Of a stretch of 64,000 nucleotides of DNA, positions 18,785-28,080 are shown in pieces. The notes beneath the pieces are model-generated. The model saw only the letters and a list, made by a program, of their open reading frames with translations. It ran no database searches and was not told the DNA's origin. This DNA is from Phenylobacterium sp. (GTDB lineage: Bacteria; Pseudomonadota; Alphaproteobacteria; Caulobacterales; Caulobacteraceae), in contig NZ_SCVD01000006.1 in the NCBI RefSeq assembly GCF_004297125.1, positions 1 to 64,000 on the forward strand, written 5' to 3'. Each line of letters starts with the position of its first letter. Position 1 is the stretch's first letter. The position numbers and the translations under genes are program-made.

Positions 18785-19477
18785 ATGCAAGTCCTCGTCG
18801 TTGAAAGCCAAGCCGCCGCGGCCAAGAGCCTGGAACTGCTGCTGACCGGCGAGGGCCACACGGCCTATGTGACCGACAGCGGCGAAGAGGCCTGCGACCT
18901 GGCCCGCCTCTACGACTACGACGCCATCTTCCTCGGCGCCGACCTCGACGACATGACCGGCCTGCAGGCCATCCGGGCGCTGCGCGCCCGCAAGATCGCC
19001 GCCCCGGTCATCGTGCTCGGCGACAGCCAGGTCGAGGCCCGGGTCGAGGCGCTCGCCGCCGGCGCCGACGACGTGCTGGCCAAGCCGTTCCACAAGGCCG
19101 AACTGCTGGCCCGCCTCACCGCCGTCGTCCGCCGCTCGCGGGGCCACACGGAATCGATCCTGCGCACCGGCGCCATCGCCCTGAACCTGGCCACCCGCCA
19201 GGCCGAGGTCGCCGGCCAGCCGGTCCGCCTGACCCCCAGCGAGTACAAGATCCTCGAGCTCTTCTCGCTGCGGAAGAACACCGCGCTCTCCAAGGAGCAG
19301 TGCCTGAACCACCTCTACAACGGCATGTCCGAGCCCGAGCCCAAGATCATCGACGTCTTCGTCTGCAAGCTGCGCAAGAAGATCGCCGCAGCCAACAACG
19401 GCGACGCCGGCATCGAGACCGTCTGGGGCGGCGGCTACATGCTGCGCGACACGCCCGAGCAGCGCCTCGCCGCCTGA
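18785..19477 (+). CDS. CtrA-like response regulator with degenerate receiver
   Basis: The 230-residue protein aligns without gaps to nearly the whole of Caulobacter CtrA (231 residues). The C-terminal winged-helix domain is strongly conserved, including SLRKNTALSKE, LNHLYNGM and the recognition helix KIIDVFVCKLRKK, so it should bind DNA sites like those of CtrA. The receiver is not normal: the CtrA acidic pair Asp8-Asp9 is Ser-Gln here, the phosphoacceptor Asp51 is Gly, and Ser79 is Gly; only the Lys of LAKPFHK remains. It therefore probably acts without phosphorylation. The ATG at 18785 has GGGAG seven bases upstream; 19 further in-frame codons upstream are judged untranslated because they overlap the palindrome. 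The canonical ctrA gene should lie elsewhere in the genome. Confidence 0.93.
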   Translation: MQVLVVESQAAAAKSLELLLTGEGHTAYVTDSGEEACDLARLYDYDAIFLGADLDDMTGLQAIRALRARKIAAPVIVLGDSQVEARVEALAAGADDVLAKPFHKAELLARLTAVVRRSRGHTESILRTGAIALNLATRQAEVAGQPVRLTPSEYKILELFSLRKNTALSKEQCLNHLYNGMSEPEPKIIDVFVCKLRKKIAAANNGDAGIETVWGGGYMLRDTPEQRLAA

Positions 19478-19502
19478 TCCCCTTCCCTTCCCCGTGCGAC
19501 TA

Positions 19503-19533
19503 CGGCCGTCCCGCGAGGGGCGGCCGCTTTCTT
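19503..19533 (+). terminator. Rho-independent terminator of the CtrA-like gene
   Basis: CGGCCGTCCC pairs with GGGGCGGCCG around a GCGA loop (19503-19526), followed by CTTTCTTA. It starts 25 bases after the stop codon of the plus-strand regulator and just before the end of the convergent acylase gene. Confidence 0.75.
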
Positions 19534-21718
19534 ATTCTCCGGGCCGGTAGGTCCGCTCCGTGTGGCCAGTGAGCTGCTCCGGATAGAAATAGACCTCCCG
19601 CAGGTCGCCCGCCGCATAGCGGTGCTGCTGGTCCACGAAGTGCTTGCTGTCCGGATGGCCGCTCTCGCCGCCGGCCGTCACCGCGACCGCCCGCACCTTC
19701 GGCCCGAACTCCACCGCCGCCACGAAGCTGTTGCCGCTGGTCCCGTAGTACCGCTTGGTCCCCGGGTAGCGTTTCGCCCCGAACGAGGCCAGCGAGCCCC
19801 ACTGCGCCGAGGTGAACGGCACGGGGATCGACGGACCGTCGTCGCGGAATTTCTGGACGATGTCGCCGTTCAGCCGCTGGAAGCGGTTGATCTCGCCCCA
19901 GGGCGTCCGCCAGGTCCCGAAATCCGCCGCCAGCCGGTCCGACGCCTCGGCCAGCGCCGCCAGCCGGTCGGAGTCGGAGCTCCGGGTCGCCATGTAGTCC
20001 CAGACGCTCATCTTCGCGGCCTTGGCCGCCGGCGCCGCCTTGGCCCACAGCGCCTCGCCCCAGAACACCGCCAGCGAGGTCTCGGTCGAGGCCGCGGACC
20101 ATTTGAAATCCCAGGCCCTGAGCGCCGCGACCTGTTCCGCCAGCTTCGCTTTCGCCGGATCGTCCCCCGGCGCGGCGTCATAGGCCTTGGTCAAGGTCGG
20201 GATCAGCCGGGCGAAAGCCGTGAGGTACGGGTCGTAGGCCGCCGCCACCAGTCCTTCCAGCGTGAAGTCCTTGCGGCCCTCCAGCACGCGGATCGCATGG
20301 GGCCCCCGCGGGTTCTCGCCCGCCTCGTCCATGTACTTCGGGAACGCCTCGCGCTTCGGGCTGTCCGGCCCCGCCGCCGCATAGGGCCAGTCGTTGGTGT
20401 TGTAGACCCAGCCCACGCCCGGACTGATCACCCGCGGAGCCTCGGTCAGCGCGTGCAGCCCCTGCCAGGCCGTCGCCGGGTTCGCGCCGTCCACCGGCTT
20501 CGTATAGTCGAAGCGGTCGTCGCGCCTCGGGATGAACTGCGGGTGCAGGTAGGCCGTCTGGCCCTTGTCGTCCGCGAACAGGGTGTTGTTCGACGAATTG
20601 GCCTTGAAGGTGTCCGCCACCTTCAGGAACGACGCCAGGTCGGTCTGCTTGGTGCGCAGGAACGACTGCTGCAGCGCCTCGACCGGCTTGTTCATCATCG
20701 AGAACGCGATCCACCTGTCGCCCTCGGCCCGCACGATCGGCCCGTGGTGGGTACGATAGACCGTGAAGCTGCGGCTCTGCATCGTCCCGTCGGCGCCCTT
20801 GAAGGGCACGACCACGGTCTGCGTCGTGACCGGCCGCGCTTCCTTGCCATAGCGGTACATCAACGTGCCGGGCGTCCGGATGATCGTCTCGGCGAACTCG
20901 TCCACCACGTCGACGCCGCTGGAGGTGTGCATCCAGCCCGCGTGGGCGTTGAAGCCCTGGTAGACGAAGAACTGCCCCCAGGTCACCGCGCCATAGGCGT
21001 TCAGACCCTCGTCGCTCGTCATCTGCAGCTCCGAGCGGAAGAAGAACGAGGTGTGCGGGTTGATCAGCAACAGGGCATGGCCGTCCTTGGTGATCTTCGG
21101 CGCGATGGCGATCCCGTTCGACCCGCTCGGTTCCTTGAACGCCAGCGCCTCCTCGACCGCCACGGTGCGCGCGCCGCCGTAGAACGCCTCCAGCTCCTTC
21201 AGCGAGATCCGCTCGATGTCGCCGCCGATGCTGCCTTCGGTGAACGACAGCGCCATCCACGGCTCGAAGCGCGCGATCACCCGCGGCTTCACCTCCGGAT
21301 GGGTCGCCAGGTAGAAGTTCAGCCCGTCGGCCCAGGCGTCCATCAACGCCTTCAGCCAGGCCGGGCTCCGGGCGTAGTCGGCCTTGAGCCGCTCCGGCGT
21401 CACGTAAAGCTTCGCCCGCAGGTCGGCCCAGATCGCGCCCGCCCCCTCCGCCTCGGCCGTCCGGCCCAGGTTGGTGATGTAGTTGGTCTCGACGCGGTTG
21501 AAGTCGTCCTCGGCCTGGGCGTAGGCCATGCCGAACACCGCGTCGGCGTCGGTCCTGCCCTTCACGTGGGCGACGCCCCAGTCGTCGCGCACGATGCTGA
21601 TCCTGGCCGCCTGGGCCCGCCAGTCCCCCATTTCGTCGGCCCGGGCGGGTGTGGCGAACAAGGCTGGCGTCGCCAGCAGCGACAGCGCAATCGCAAGGGA
21701 TCCGAACCGCACCACCAT
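19532..21718 (-). CDS. Exported penicillin acylase family (Ntn-hydrolase) amidase
   Basis: A 728-residue protein of the penicillin / acyl-homoserine-lactone acylase family, which hydrolyses amide bonds of penicillins, acyl-homoserine lactones or related amides after self-cleavage. A signal peptide is clear (residues 1-27, cleavage after ATPARA). The N-terminal nucleophile is Ser200 in SGSNGIAIAP; the following DGHALLLINPHTSF, and the NNTLFAD and later NSFVAAVEF segments match family regions. The start is ATG 21718, giving the signal peptide at the terminus; upstream in-frame codons are not signal-like. The substrate cannot be told from sequence. Confidence 0.9.
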   Translation of the reverse strand: MVVRFGSLAIALSLLATPALFATPARADEMGDWRAQAARISIVRDDWGVAHVKGRTDADAVFGMAYAQAEDDFNRVETNYITNLGRTAEAEGAGAIWADLRAKLYVTPERLKADYARSPAWLKALMDAWADGLNFYLATHPEVKPRVIARFEPWMALSFTEGSIGGDIERISLKELEAFYGGARTVAVEEALAFKEPSGSNGIAIAPKITKDGHALLLINPHTSFFFRSELQMTSDEGLNAYGAVTWGQFFVYQGFNAHAGWMHTSSGVDVVDEFAETIIRTPGTLMYRYGKEARPVTTQTVVVPFKGADGTMQSRSFTVYRTHHGPIVRAEGDRWIAFSMMNKPVEALQQSFLRTKQTDLASFLKVADTFKANSSNNTLFADDKGQTAYLHPQFIPRRDDRFDYTKPVDGANPATAWQGLHALTEAPRVISPGVGWVYNTNDWPYAAAGPDSPKREAFPKYMDEAGENPRGPHAIRVLEGRKDFTLEGLVAAAYDPYLTAFARLIPTLTKAYDAAPGDDPAKAKLAEQVAALRAWDFKWSAASTETSLAVFWGEALWAKAAPAAKAAKMSVWDYMATRSSDSDRLAALAEASDRLAADFGTWRTPWGEINRFQRLNGDIVQKFRDDGPSIPVPFTSAQWGSLASFGAKRYPGTKRYYGTSGNSFVAAVEFGPKVRAVAVTAGGESGHPDSKHFVDQQHRYAAGDLREVYFYPEQLTGHTERTYRPGE

Positions 21719-21861
21719 CACTCCCCGACTCCGAATGGGCCGCACCTCGCCCACTCGTCCACAGCTTGTCCAGCCTGCGACGCCCTGTCCGTCCCGCACC
21801 CGCTTGGAACTGTCGGAGACTCAAGGTCTTTTTGTCAGAGGGGCATATTGGAGTTCACCCG

Positions 21862-22062
21862 ATGACCGAGGCCACTTACGTCGCCTTCGTGCCCAACGGC
21901 AAAAGCGCCAAGCTGCGCTCCGTGCTTGAGGCCGAGGACACCGGCGCGCTGACCTGGCGCGAGCGCAAGGTCATGTTCGGCAGCGAGTTCTACTTCTCGG
22001 GCCCGCCCAAGCTCGCCCGCGCCACCCACGCCTACATCAGCCAGTGGGTCGTGACGCACTAG
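21862..22062 (+). CDS. Small conserved-looking protein, unknown function
   Basis: A 66-residue soluble protein with alternating polar residues and no membrane helix; I do not recognise a family. The start ATG at 21862 has GGAG eight bases upstream. Coding is supported by the ribosome binding site and the normal codon pattern. Its last 26 bases overlap the 3' end of the convergent MliC-type lipoprotein gene. Confidence 0.7.
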   Translation: MTEATYVAFVPNGKSAKLRSVLEAEDTGALTWRERKVMFGSEFYFSGPPKLARATHAYISQWVVTH

Positions 22063-22834
22063 GCGTCGCCTCGATCTTCTCGATCCGCCACCTGAGCTGT
22101 TCGGCCGTCGCGCCCGGCACGTCGTTGACCCGCCGCAGCGTCGCCGTGCCCGAGGCGTGGTATTCCGCCCCCGTCGCATAACGCCCGTACAGCACCACCG
22201 GGACCTCCACGAACAGCGACCCCGCCGCGCCCTCGACCCGTCCCGGCGCGCCGATCTGGGCGTGCAGGCTGGCGAACGGCTTCAGGTCCTCCGGCCTCCC
22301 GTCGGTCCGCAGCTTCGCCGCCTCCGCCGCCCGGCCGCTCTCCACCAGGGCGTAGTAGGTCTGCAGCACGTTCGCCGCCCCCTGCGCGCTTTCCGGCGTG
22401 AACGGCCGCTCGTCCAGCGGCGTGCGGTCGTCCGGCAGGCCGCCTGGCGTCCCGGGCGCGGGCGGGTCCACCGGCGCCCGGGCCGGGGGCACGCAGGTCA
22501 CGCCCGGTGCGCTGGCCACGTCCTCTCCGGGCTTCAGCGGCGCCAGCATCCCTTCGTCGCCCTTGGTCCACCACTGCAGCGCATCGCCCGTGTAGCGCGC
22601 GCCGCTCCCCGACCGCACGATCCGCAGCAGGTGGGTCGTGTCGCCCAGCTTGAGCTGCGCGGTCTCGTTGTCGGCGTAGAGGGCGCTCAGGATCCGCCCG
22701 TCCTCGCAGACGTAATGCACCCAGGCCATCGCCACCGTCTTCGGCTCGGGCTTCGGCGCGGCGGGTTGCGAGGCGGGCTGCGAACAGGCCGCCAGGGCCA
22801 GGAACGGGATCACGGTCAGGCGGGAGGTCATCAT
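22037..22834 (-). CDS. Lipoprotein with MliC-like domain
   Basis: A 265-residue predicted lipoprotein: lipobox LAAC with the lipidated Cys at residue 17, then a Pro-rich linker and a region (about residues 38-95) resembling the MliC family of membrane-bound c-type lysozyme inhibitors, with HYVCEDG, DNETAQLKLGDTTHLL and the paired YxGDALQWWTKG. The C-terminal 130 residues form a second unassigned domain. Two ATG codons stand together at 22834 and 22831; GGTGGG upstream serves either. A role in protecting peptidoglycan is inferred from the family. Confidence 0.82.
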   Translation of the reverse strand: MMTSRLTVIPFLALAACSQPASQPAAPKPEPKTVAMAWVHYVCEDGRILSALYADNETAQLKLGDTTHLLRIVRSGSGARYTGDALQWWTKGDEGMLAPLKPGEDVASAPGVTCVPPARAPVDPPAPGTPGGLPDDRTPLDERPFTPESAQGAANVLQTYYALVESGRAAEAAKLRTDGRPEDLKPFASLHAQIGAPGRVEGAAGSLFVEVPVVLYGRYATGAEYHASGTATLRRVNDVPGATAEQLRWRIEKIEATPSASRPTG

Positions 22835-22875
22835 CCCACCATAACGCACGAGGCGGCCAAGCGTCGCCGTCGGCC

Positions 22876-23952
22876 TCAAGCCGCCTGTGGCATGTTGGAG
22901 GCGAAGCTGGCGCGGGTGATGGCCACGCTGAGCCCGGCCGGCGAACTGACCACCTCCATCTTGGCGCCCAGCTGCTTCACCAGCGCCTGGACGATCACCG
23001 TCCCCAGCCCGCCGACGATTTCCGAGGCCGCGCTCAGGTCCTTGCCGACCCCGTTGTCGGAGACGATGAGCTTCCAGTCCTCGCCCTTGCTTTCGTAGGT
23101 GACCATCACCAGCGAACCCGCCTTGTCGACGGGGAAGGCGTACTTGAGGGCGTTGATCACCAGCTCGGTGACGATCAGGCCCATGCTGACCGCCTGGGCG
23201 GAGCCCGCCATCCCCTCGTCGGCCATCACCTGCAGCACGATGGGCTGGCTCTCTCCGATCATCGAGGCGGCCAGGCTGTCGCACAGCTTCACGAGGTAGG
23301 AGCCCACTTCGATCTGCTCGACGCCGTCCGACGCGTGCAGGTGCGACTGGACGCTGGCCACCGACATCACCCTTTGATGCGCGTCGCGCAGGTGCCGGCG
23401 GGTTTCTTCGGACGTCACCAGCCGGGCCTTGAGCATCAGGATGCTGGCGATGATCTGCAGGCTGTTGGCGACCCGGTGCTCCATCTCCTGGAGCAGGATC
23501 TGCTTTTGCCTCAGCAGTTCCTCGGCTCGTTCGTATCGGACATCGCGGGCCTGCTCCAGCGCCCGGCGGTCGGTGACGTCGGTGAAGGCCAGCAGGATCG
23601 CGATGTCCGAGCTGGTCTCGTACAGCACCTTGCGCGCGTTCAGCAGCATGGTCCGGGGGCCGATCGTCGGGAAGTCGTGGATGACCTCGAAGCCGTCCAT
23701 CGCCGTGTGTTCCGGGATGATGGTTTCCAGCAGCAGCCGAAGCGCCGGGATGTCCCACTGCCCGTCGCCCAGGCTGTAGAGCAGCCGCCCCTGCGTCTGC
23801 GCGGGATCGACCTTGAACGTCTCGTAGAACGAGCGGCTGGCCCCCACCACGTTGAACCGCGCATCCAGGACCAGCAGCGGCTCGTGAATGGTGTTCACGA
23901 TCGCCTGCGCCAGCGTCTGGTCGTTTTCGAGTCCTGGCGGGCTGGTGAGCAA
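22876..23952 (-). CDS. PAS-domain histidine kinase, HisKA_2/HWE type
   Basis: A 358-residue soluble kinase. Residues about 15-130 form a PAS domain (IHEPLLVLDARFNVVGASRSF at its start). The dimerisation domain has QEMEHRVANSLQ with the probable phosphorylated His159, typical of HisKA_2/HWE-type kinases common in alphaproteobacteria, followed by an ATPase domain with NALKYAF and DNGVG. No membrane segment is present. The best start seen is a TTG at 23952, because no ATG or GTG lies nearby before the PAS domain. It is not next to a response regulator gene. Confidence 0.88.
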   Translation of the reverse strand: MLTSPPGLENDQTLAQAIVNTIHEPLLVLDARFNVVGASRSFYETFKVDPAQTQGRLLYSLGDGQWDIPALRLLLETIIPEHTAMDGFEVIHDFPTIGPRTMLLNARKVLYETSSDIAILLAFTDVTDRRALEQARDVRYERAEELLRQKQILLQEMEHRVANSLQIIASILMLKARLVTSEETRRHLRDAHQRVMSVASVQSHLHASDGVEQIEVGSYLVKLCDSLAASMIGESQPIVLQVMADEGMAGSAQAVSMGLIVTELVINALKYAFPVDKAGSLVMVTYESKGEDWKLIVSDNGVGKDLSAASEIVGGLGTVIVQALVKQLGAKMEVVSSPAGLSVAITRASFASNMPQAA

Positions 23953-24041
23953 CTTTGACCGATCCGGGCCGCGGCTAACGCGACCCTTGCGGTCGTGGGA
24001 CCGCGCCCGCCAACCTTAAGCTAAACAGGGGGGATTTCCGC

Positions 24042-24212
24042 CTACTTCTTCATCCAGGGCTTGGATTTCGACTGCGAGCGCGCCGCCGCCGCGCTTTCGT
24101 GCTCCAGCCGGCCGCCGGGCGGCCCGCCCTTGGCCTGGGCCGCCTTCTTCAGGCGCAACGCCTTCTGCATCGGGGTCTCGCCTTCTGGAGCATCGTCCTT
24201 GGTGTCGGCCAT
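24042..24212 (-). CDS. Small basic protein, unknown function
   Basis: A 56-residue open frame starting at ATG 24212 with AGGAG eight bases upstream. The product is highly charged: acidic at the N terminus (DTKDDAPEGE), then Lys/Arg- and Ala-rich, ending in SKPWMKK. No membrane helix and no known motif. The ribosome binding site and the charged composition support real coding; function is unknown. Confidence 0.6.
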   Translation of the reverse strand: MADTKDDAPEGETPMQKALRLKKAAQAKGGPPGGRLEHESAAAARSQSKSKPWMKK

Positions 24213-24343
24213 AATCTCGCTCCTGGAATCCGCCCCCGAGCCTAGCGCGTCCGGCGCGCATGTCGCGCAGAAACGCCGCCCGCCGCGCGGACGTTGCGCT
24301 TCGCCTCCGGCTTGCTAGTCATGGCCGCAACATAGGGGCCGTC

Positions 24344-27300
24344 ATGAACCTGAAGCTCGCCGCCATCCTTCTCGCGTCCGTGGCCGTCGCCCCCGCACTC
24401 GCCCAGACGCCGCCTTCGCCCCAGCCGCCCGTGGCCAGGACGCAAGCGCCCGAGGATCAGGCGCTCAAGCCCGAATCGAAGACCGCCGCCCCCGCGCCGA
24501 CCGCCGGCCCCGCGCCCACCGCCGCCCCGGCCAAGCCCGCCAAGTGGGACGTCAACGATCCCCCCGGCGCCGCCATCCGCCGGGTCCCGATCGATGTGGA
24601 CGAGGGCACCTGGATGAACGTCGACGTCAGCCCCGACGGCAGGACGATCGCCTTCGACCTGCTGGGCGACATCTACGTCATGCCGATCGCCGGCGGCGCG
24701 CCGACGCGCATCGCCGAGGGTCTGGCCTGGGACGTCCAGCCGCGCTTCTCGCCCGACGGCCGGCGCATCGCCTTCACCTCGGACCGGGGCGGCGGCGACA
24801 ATATCTGGATCATGAACGCCGACGGATCGGACAAGCGCCAGGTGACCAAGGAGGACTTCCGCCTCCTCAACCAGCCGACCTGGAGCCCGGACGGCCGCTT
24901 CATCGCCGCCAAGAAGCACTTCACCACCGGCCGCTCGCTGGGGACCGGCGAGGTCTGGCTCTACCACGTGTCGGGCGGCGCGGGCGTGCCCCTGGTCAAG
25001 AAGCCGAACGAGCGCCATCAGAAGGAACTGGGCGAGCCCACCTACGCTCCCGACGGCAAGTCGATCCTCTACACCCGCAACATCACGCCCGGGCCGATCT
25101 TCGAATACGCCCAGGACTCCAACACCGACCTCTTCAACATCGAGCGCTACGAGATCGACACCGGCGAGGTGACCACCGTCGCCTCGGGCCCCGGCGGCTC
25201 GGTCCGTCCGACCCCCTCGCCCGATGGCCGCAAGATCGCCTTCGTCCGCCGCGAGAACACCCGCTCCAAGCTCTATGTGAAGGACCTGGTCTCCGGCGTG
25301 GAGCGCAAGGTCTACGACGCCCTCGACCAGGACGTTCAGGAAACCTGGGCCGTCCAGGGCCTCTATCCCAACATGGACTGGACGCCCGACAACAAGACCG
25401 TCGTGTTCTGGGCCGGCGGCAAGCTGCGCCGCGTCGACGCCGACGGCGCCAATGCCGCCGTCATCCCCTTCCGCGTCTCCGACACCCGTAACCTGATCGA
25501 CGGCCCGCACCCCAAGGTCCAGGTCTCGCCTGACCGGTTCACGACCAAGATGACCCGCTTCGCCGCCGTCTCGCCGGACGGCCGCCAGGTGGTCTTCGAG
25601 AGCCTGGGCAAGCTCTATCTGAAGCCCATGGCCGGCGGCGAGCCGAAGCGCCTGACCAAGGGCGACGAGGCCAGTTTCGAACTCTTCCCCGCCTGGTCGC
25701 GCGACGGCAGGACCATCGCCTTCGTCGCCTGGACCGACGCGGGCCTGGGCCGCATCCGCACGGTGGCGGCCGGCGGCGGGACCGCCCGCGACGTCACCAA
25801 GGACCCTGGCCACTACGCCCGGCCCGCCTTCTCCCCCGACGGCCGGACCCTCGTGTTCGAGAAGGGCCAGGGTGGGTTCCTGACCTCCCGCAACTGGTCC
25901 GAGAACCCCGGCGTCTACCGCGTGCCCACCGCCGGCGGCGTGGCCGTGCGCATCGCCAAGGACACCGCCGCGCCCCAGTTCGGCGCCTCCAACGACCGGG
26001 TCTTCATGACCGCCTCCGAGGGCGGCAAGCAGCAGCTGATCTCCACCGACCTCAGCGGCGAGGCCAGGCGCGTCCACGCCGAGGGCGAGCTGGTCACCGA
26101 CTTCGCCGTCTCGCCCACCGGCCAGCTCTTCGCCTTCCGCCAGAACTACGAGGCCCTGGTCATGCCCCTGATGCCGGGCGGCCAGGACGTGCCGGTGGAC
26201 CTCAAGGGCGGGCCCATGCCGGTCACCCGCGCCTCCTCCGGCGGGGCGGACTGGATCCACTGGTCCAACGGCGGCGCGGAGCTGCACTGGTCCATGGGGC
26301 CCACGGTCTACACCGCCAGGACCGACGCCCTGTTCCGTGACGCCCCGGCCGCCGAGGGCGCCCCGAAGTTCGAGCCTCCCAGGACCGGGGTCCCGCTCTC
26401 CATGGAGGTGGCCGCCGACCGCCCGACCGGCGTGGTCGCGCTCACCGGCGCCCGCATCGTCACCATGGCCAAGGCCGATGGCGGGGTGATCGACGACGGC
26501 GTCATCGTCATCGACGGCGCCCGCATCGTCGCGGTCGGCCGCAAGGGCGAGGTCCAGGTCCCCGCCGGCGCCAGGGTCGTCGACGTCGCCGGCAAGACCA
26601 TCATCCCCGGCCTTGTCGACGCCCACGCCCACGGACCGCAGGGCGTTGACGAGCTTGTGCCGCAGCAGAACTGGTCGCTGATGGTCAACCTGGCGCTGGG
26701 CACGACCACGATCCACGATCCGTCCAGCCGCGCCGCCGAGATCTTCGCCGCCGCCGAGCTGCAGCGCACCGGCAAGATCGTGGGCCCCCACATCTTCTCC
26801 ACCGGCGAGGTGGTCTACGGCGCCAAGGCCGCCCGGAACTACGCCCAGATCGACAGCTACGACGACGCGCTGGCCCACGTGCGCCGGCTGAAGGCCCAGG
26901 GCGCCTACAGCATCAAGAACTACAACCAGCCCCGGCGTGACCAGCGCCAGCAGCTCATCCAGGCCGCCCGCGCCGAAGGCATGCAGGTGGTGGCCGAGGG
27001 CGGCGCCCTGTTCGGCCAGGACATCAACATCATCGCCGACGGCAACTCGACGCTGGAGCACAACATCCCCCAGCTCACGCTGTACGAGGACGTGCTCAGC
27101 TTCTTCAGCCAGTCCAAGACCAACTACACCCCGACCCTGGTGGTCACCTTCGGCGGCCTCGCCGGCGACCCCTACTGGCGCGCCCACACCGACGTCTTCA
27201 ACCAGCCGGTCCTCAAGGCCCATATCCCCCCGGCCCAGCTCGCGGCCGACAACGCGCGCCGCGCCATCGCGCCCGATGACAACTACGTCGACGACGACAG

Positions 27301-27673
27301 CGCCCGCGAAGCCCACAAGCTGGCCAGGCGCGGCGTCCTGGTCTCCATCGGCGCCCACGGCCAGCAGGCCGGCATCGGCCCGCACTGGGAGCTGTGGTCG
27401 TTCGTCCGTGGCGGCATGACTCCGATCGAGGCCCTTCAGGCCGGCACCATCGTGCCCGCCAGGTCCCTGGGCATGGACGCCGACATCGGCAGCCTGGAAC
27501 CGGGCAAGCTGGCCGACCTCGTGGTCCTCGACGCCGATCCCACGGCCGACATCCGGAATTCCGAAAAGGTCAGCCGTGTCATGGTGGGCGGCCGCATGTA
27601 CGATCCCCTCACCCTGAACGAGGTGGTCACCGGCGACCGCAAGCGCAGTCCCTGGTGGTGGGAATCCAAATGA
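24344..27673 (+). CDS. Exported TolB-like propeller / amidohydrolase fusion protein
   Basis: A 1,109-residue protein. Residues 1-20 are a signal peptide (cleavage after APALA), then a Pro/Ala-rich linker. Residues about 70-680 contain repeated WD40-like (PD40) blades, recognisable by recurring SPDGR(K/R)IAF motifs at intervals of about 45-60 residues. From about residue 695 an amidohydrolase domain follows, with the metal-binding pair HAH in VDAHAHG, a candidate carboxylated Lys in SIKNYNQP and later His in LEHN and GAHG. Known relatives are secreted or periplasmic hydrolases, often thought to act on peptides. ATG 24344 is chosen because it begins the signal peptide. The stop codon overlaps the next start (ATGA). 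Confidence 0.92.
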   Translation: MNLKLAAILLASVAVAPALAQTPPSPQPPVARTQAPEDQALKPESKTAAPAPTAGPAPTAAPAKPAKWDVNDPPGAAIRRVPIDVDEGTWMNVDVSPDGRTIAFDLLGDIYVMPIAGGAPTRIAEGLAWDVQPRFSPDGRRIAFTSDRGGGDNIWIMNADGSDKRQVTKEDFRLLNQPTWSPDGRFIAAKKHFTTGRSLGTGEVWLYHVSGGAGVPLVKKPNERHQKELGEPTYAPDGKSILYTRNITPGPIFEYAQDSNTDLFNIERYEIDTGEVTTVASGPGGSVRPTPSPDGRKIAFVRRENTRSKLYVKDLVSGVERKVYDALDQDVQETWAVQGLYPNMDWTPDNKTVVFWAGGKLRRVDADGANAAVIPFRVSDTRNLIDGPHPKVQVSPDRFTTKMTRFAAVSPDGRQVVFESLGKLYLKPMAGGEPKRLTKGDEASFELFPAWSRDGRTIAFVAWTDAGLGRIRTVAAGGGTARDVTKDPGHYARPAFSPDGRTLVFEKGQGGFLTSRNWSENPGVYRVPTAGGVAVRIAKDTAAPQFGASNDRVFMTASEGGKQQLISTDLSGEARRVHAEGELVTDFAVSPTGQLFAFRQNYEALVMPLMPGGQDVPVDLKGGPMPVTRASSGGADWIHWSNGGAELHWSMGPTVYTARTDALFRDAPAAEGAPKFEPPRTGVPLSMEVAADRPTGVVALTGARIVTMAKADGGVIDDGVIVIDGARIVAVGRKGEVQVPAGARVVDVAGKTIIPGLVDAHAHGPQGVDELVPQQNWSLMVNLALGTTTIHDPSSRAAEIFAAAELQRTGKIVGPHIFSTGEVVYGAKAARNYAQIDSYDDALAHVRRLKAQGAYSIKNYNQPRRDQRQQLIQAARAEGMQVVAEGGALFGQDINIIADGNSTLEHNIPQLTLYEDVLSFFSQSKTNYTPTLVVTFGGLAGDPYWRAHTDVFNQPVLKAHIPPAQLAADNARRAIAPDDNYVDDDSAREAHKLARRGVLVSIGAHGQQAGIGPHWELWSFVRGGMTPIEALQAGTIVPARSLGMDADIGSLEPGKLADLVVLDADPTADIRNSEKVSRVMVGGRMYDPLTLNEVVTGDRKRSPWWWESK

Positions 27674-28062
27674 GCGACGACCCCATCGACGCCGGCTTCG
27701 ACACCGACGACTGGCAGCGCCTGATCCCCTTCACCGGCCGCGTCGCCAACCTCGACGACGTCCAGGCCCGCAAGGCCATCTTCGCGCTCAGCGACACCCG
27801 CAACGGCAAGCCCATCGACATGGACCTGCCCCAGCCGGTGATCTGGTGGGCCGACGACGGCGAACAGGCCGCCGTCGCCGTCCAGGCCGAGGCCCACGAC
27901 AGCGAAGAGGGCGAGACCATGGAGGTCCTCGGCCTCATCCTGCCCGACGGCGAGGGCGCCGTGGCCCTGCTCGAGGACGTCGATCTCGTCGACGACACCG
28001 ACCCCACCTGGCGCGGGCTGGTCGAGGCCGCCGTCGGCGACGAGACAGGAGACGAGGATTAG
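27670..28062 (+). CDS. Acidic protein coupled to the amidohydrolase gene, unknown function
   Basis: A 130-residue strongly acidic protein, rich in Asp and Glu, with no signal peptide or membrane helix; the centre has PQPVIWWADDGEQAAV and the C terminus DETGDED. I do not recognise a family. Its ATG at 27670 overlaps the stop codon of the fusion hydrolase by 4 bases, so the two are probably translated together, although one is exported and the other apparently cytoplasmic. Confidence 0.8.
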   Translation: MSDDPIDAGFDTDDWQRLIPFTGRVANLDDVQARKAIFALSDTRNGKPIDMDLPQPVIWWADDGEQAAVAVQAEAHDSEEGETMEVLGLILPDGEGAVALLEDVDLVDDTDPTWRGLVEAAVGDETGDED

Positions 28063-28080
28063 CCTCCCTCGGCGCCGGAC

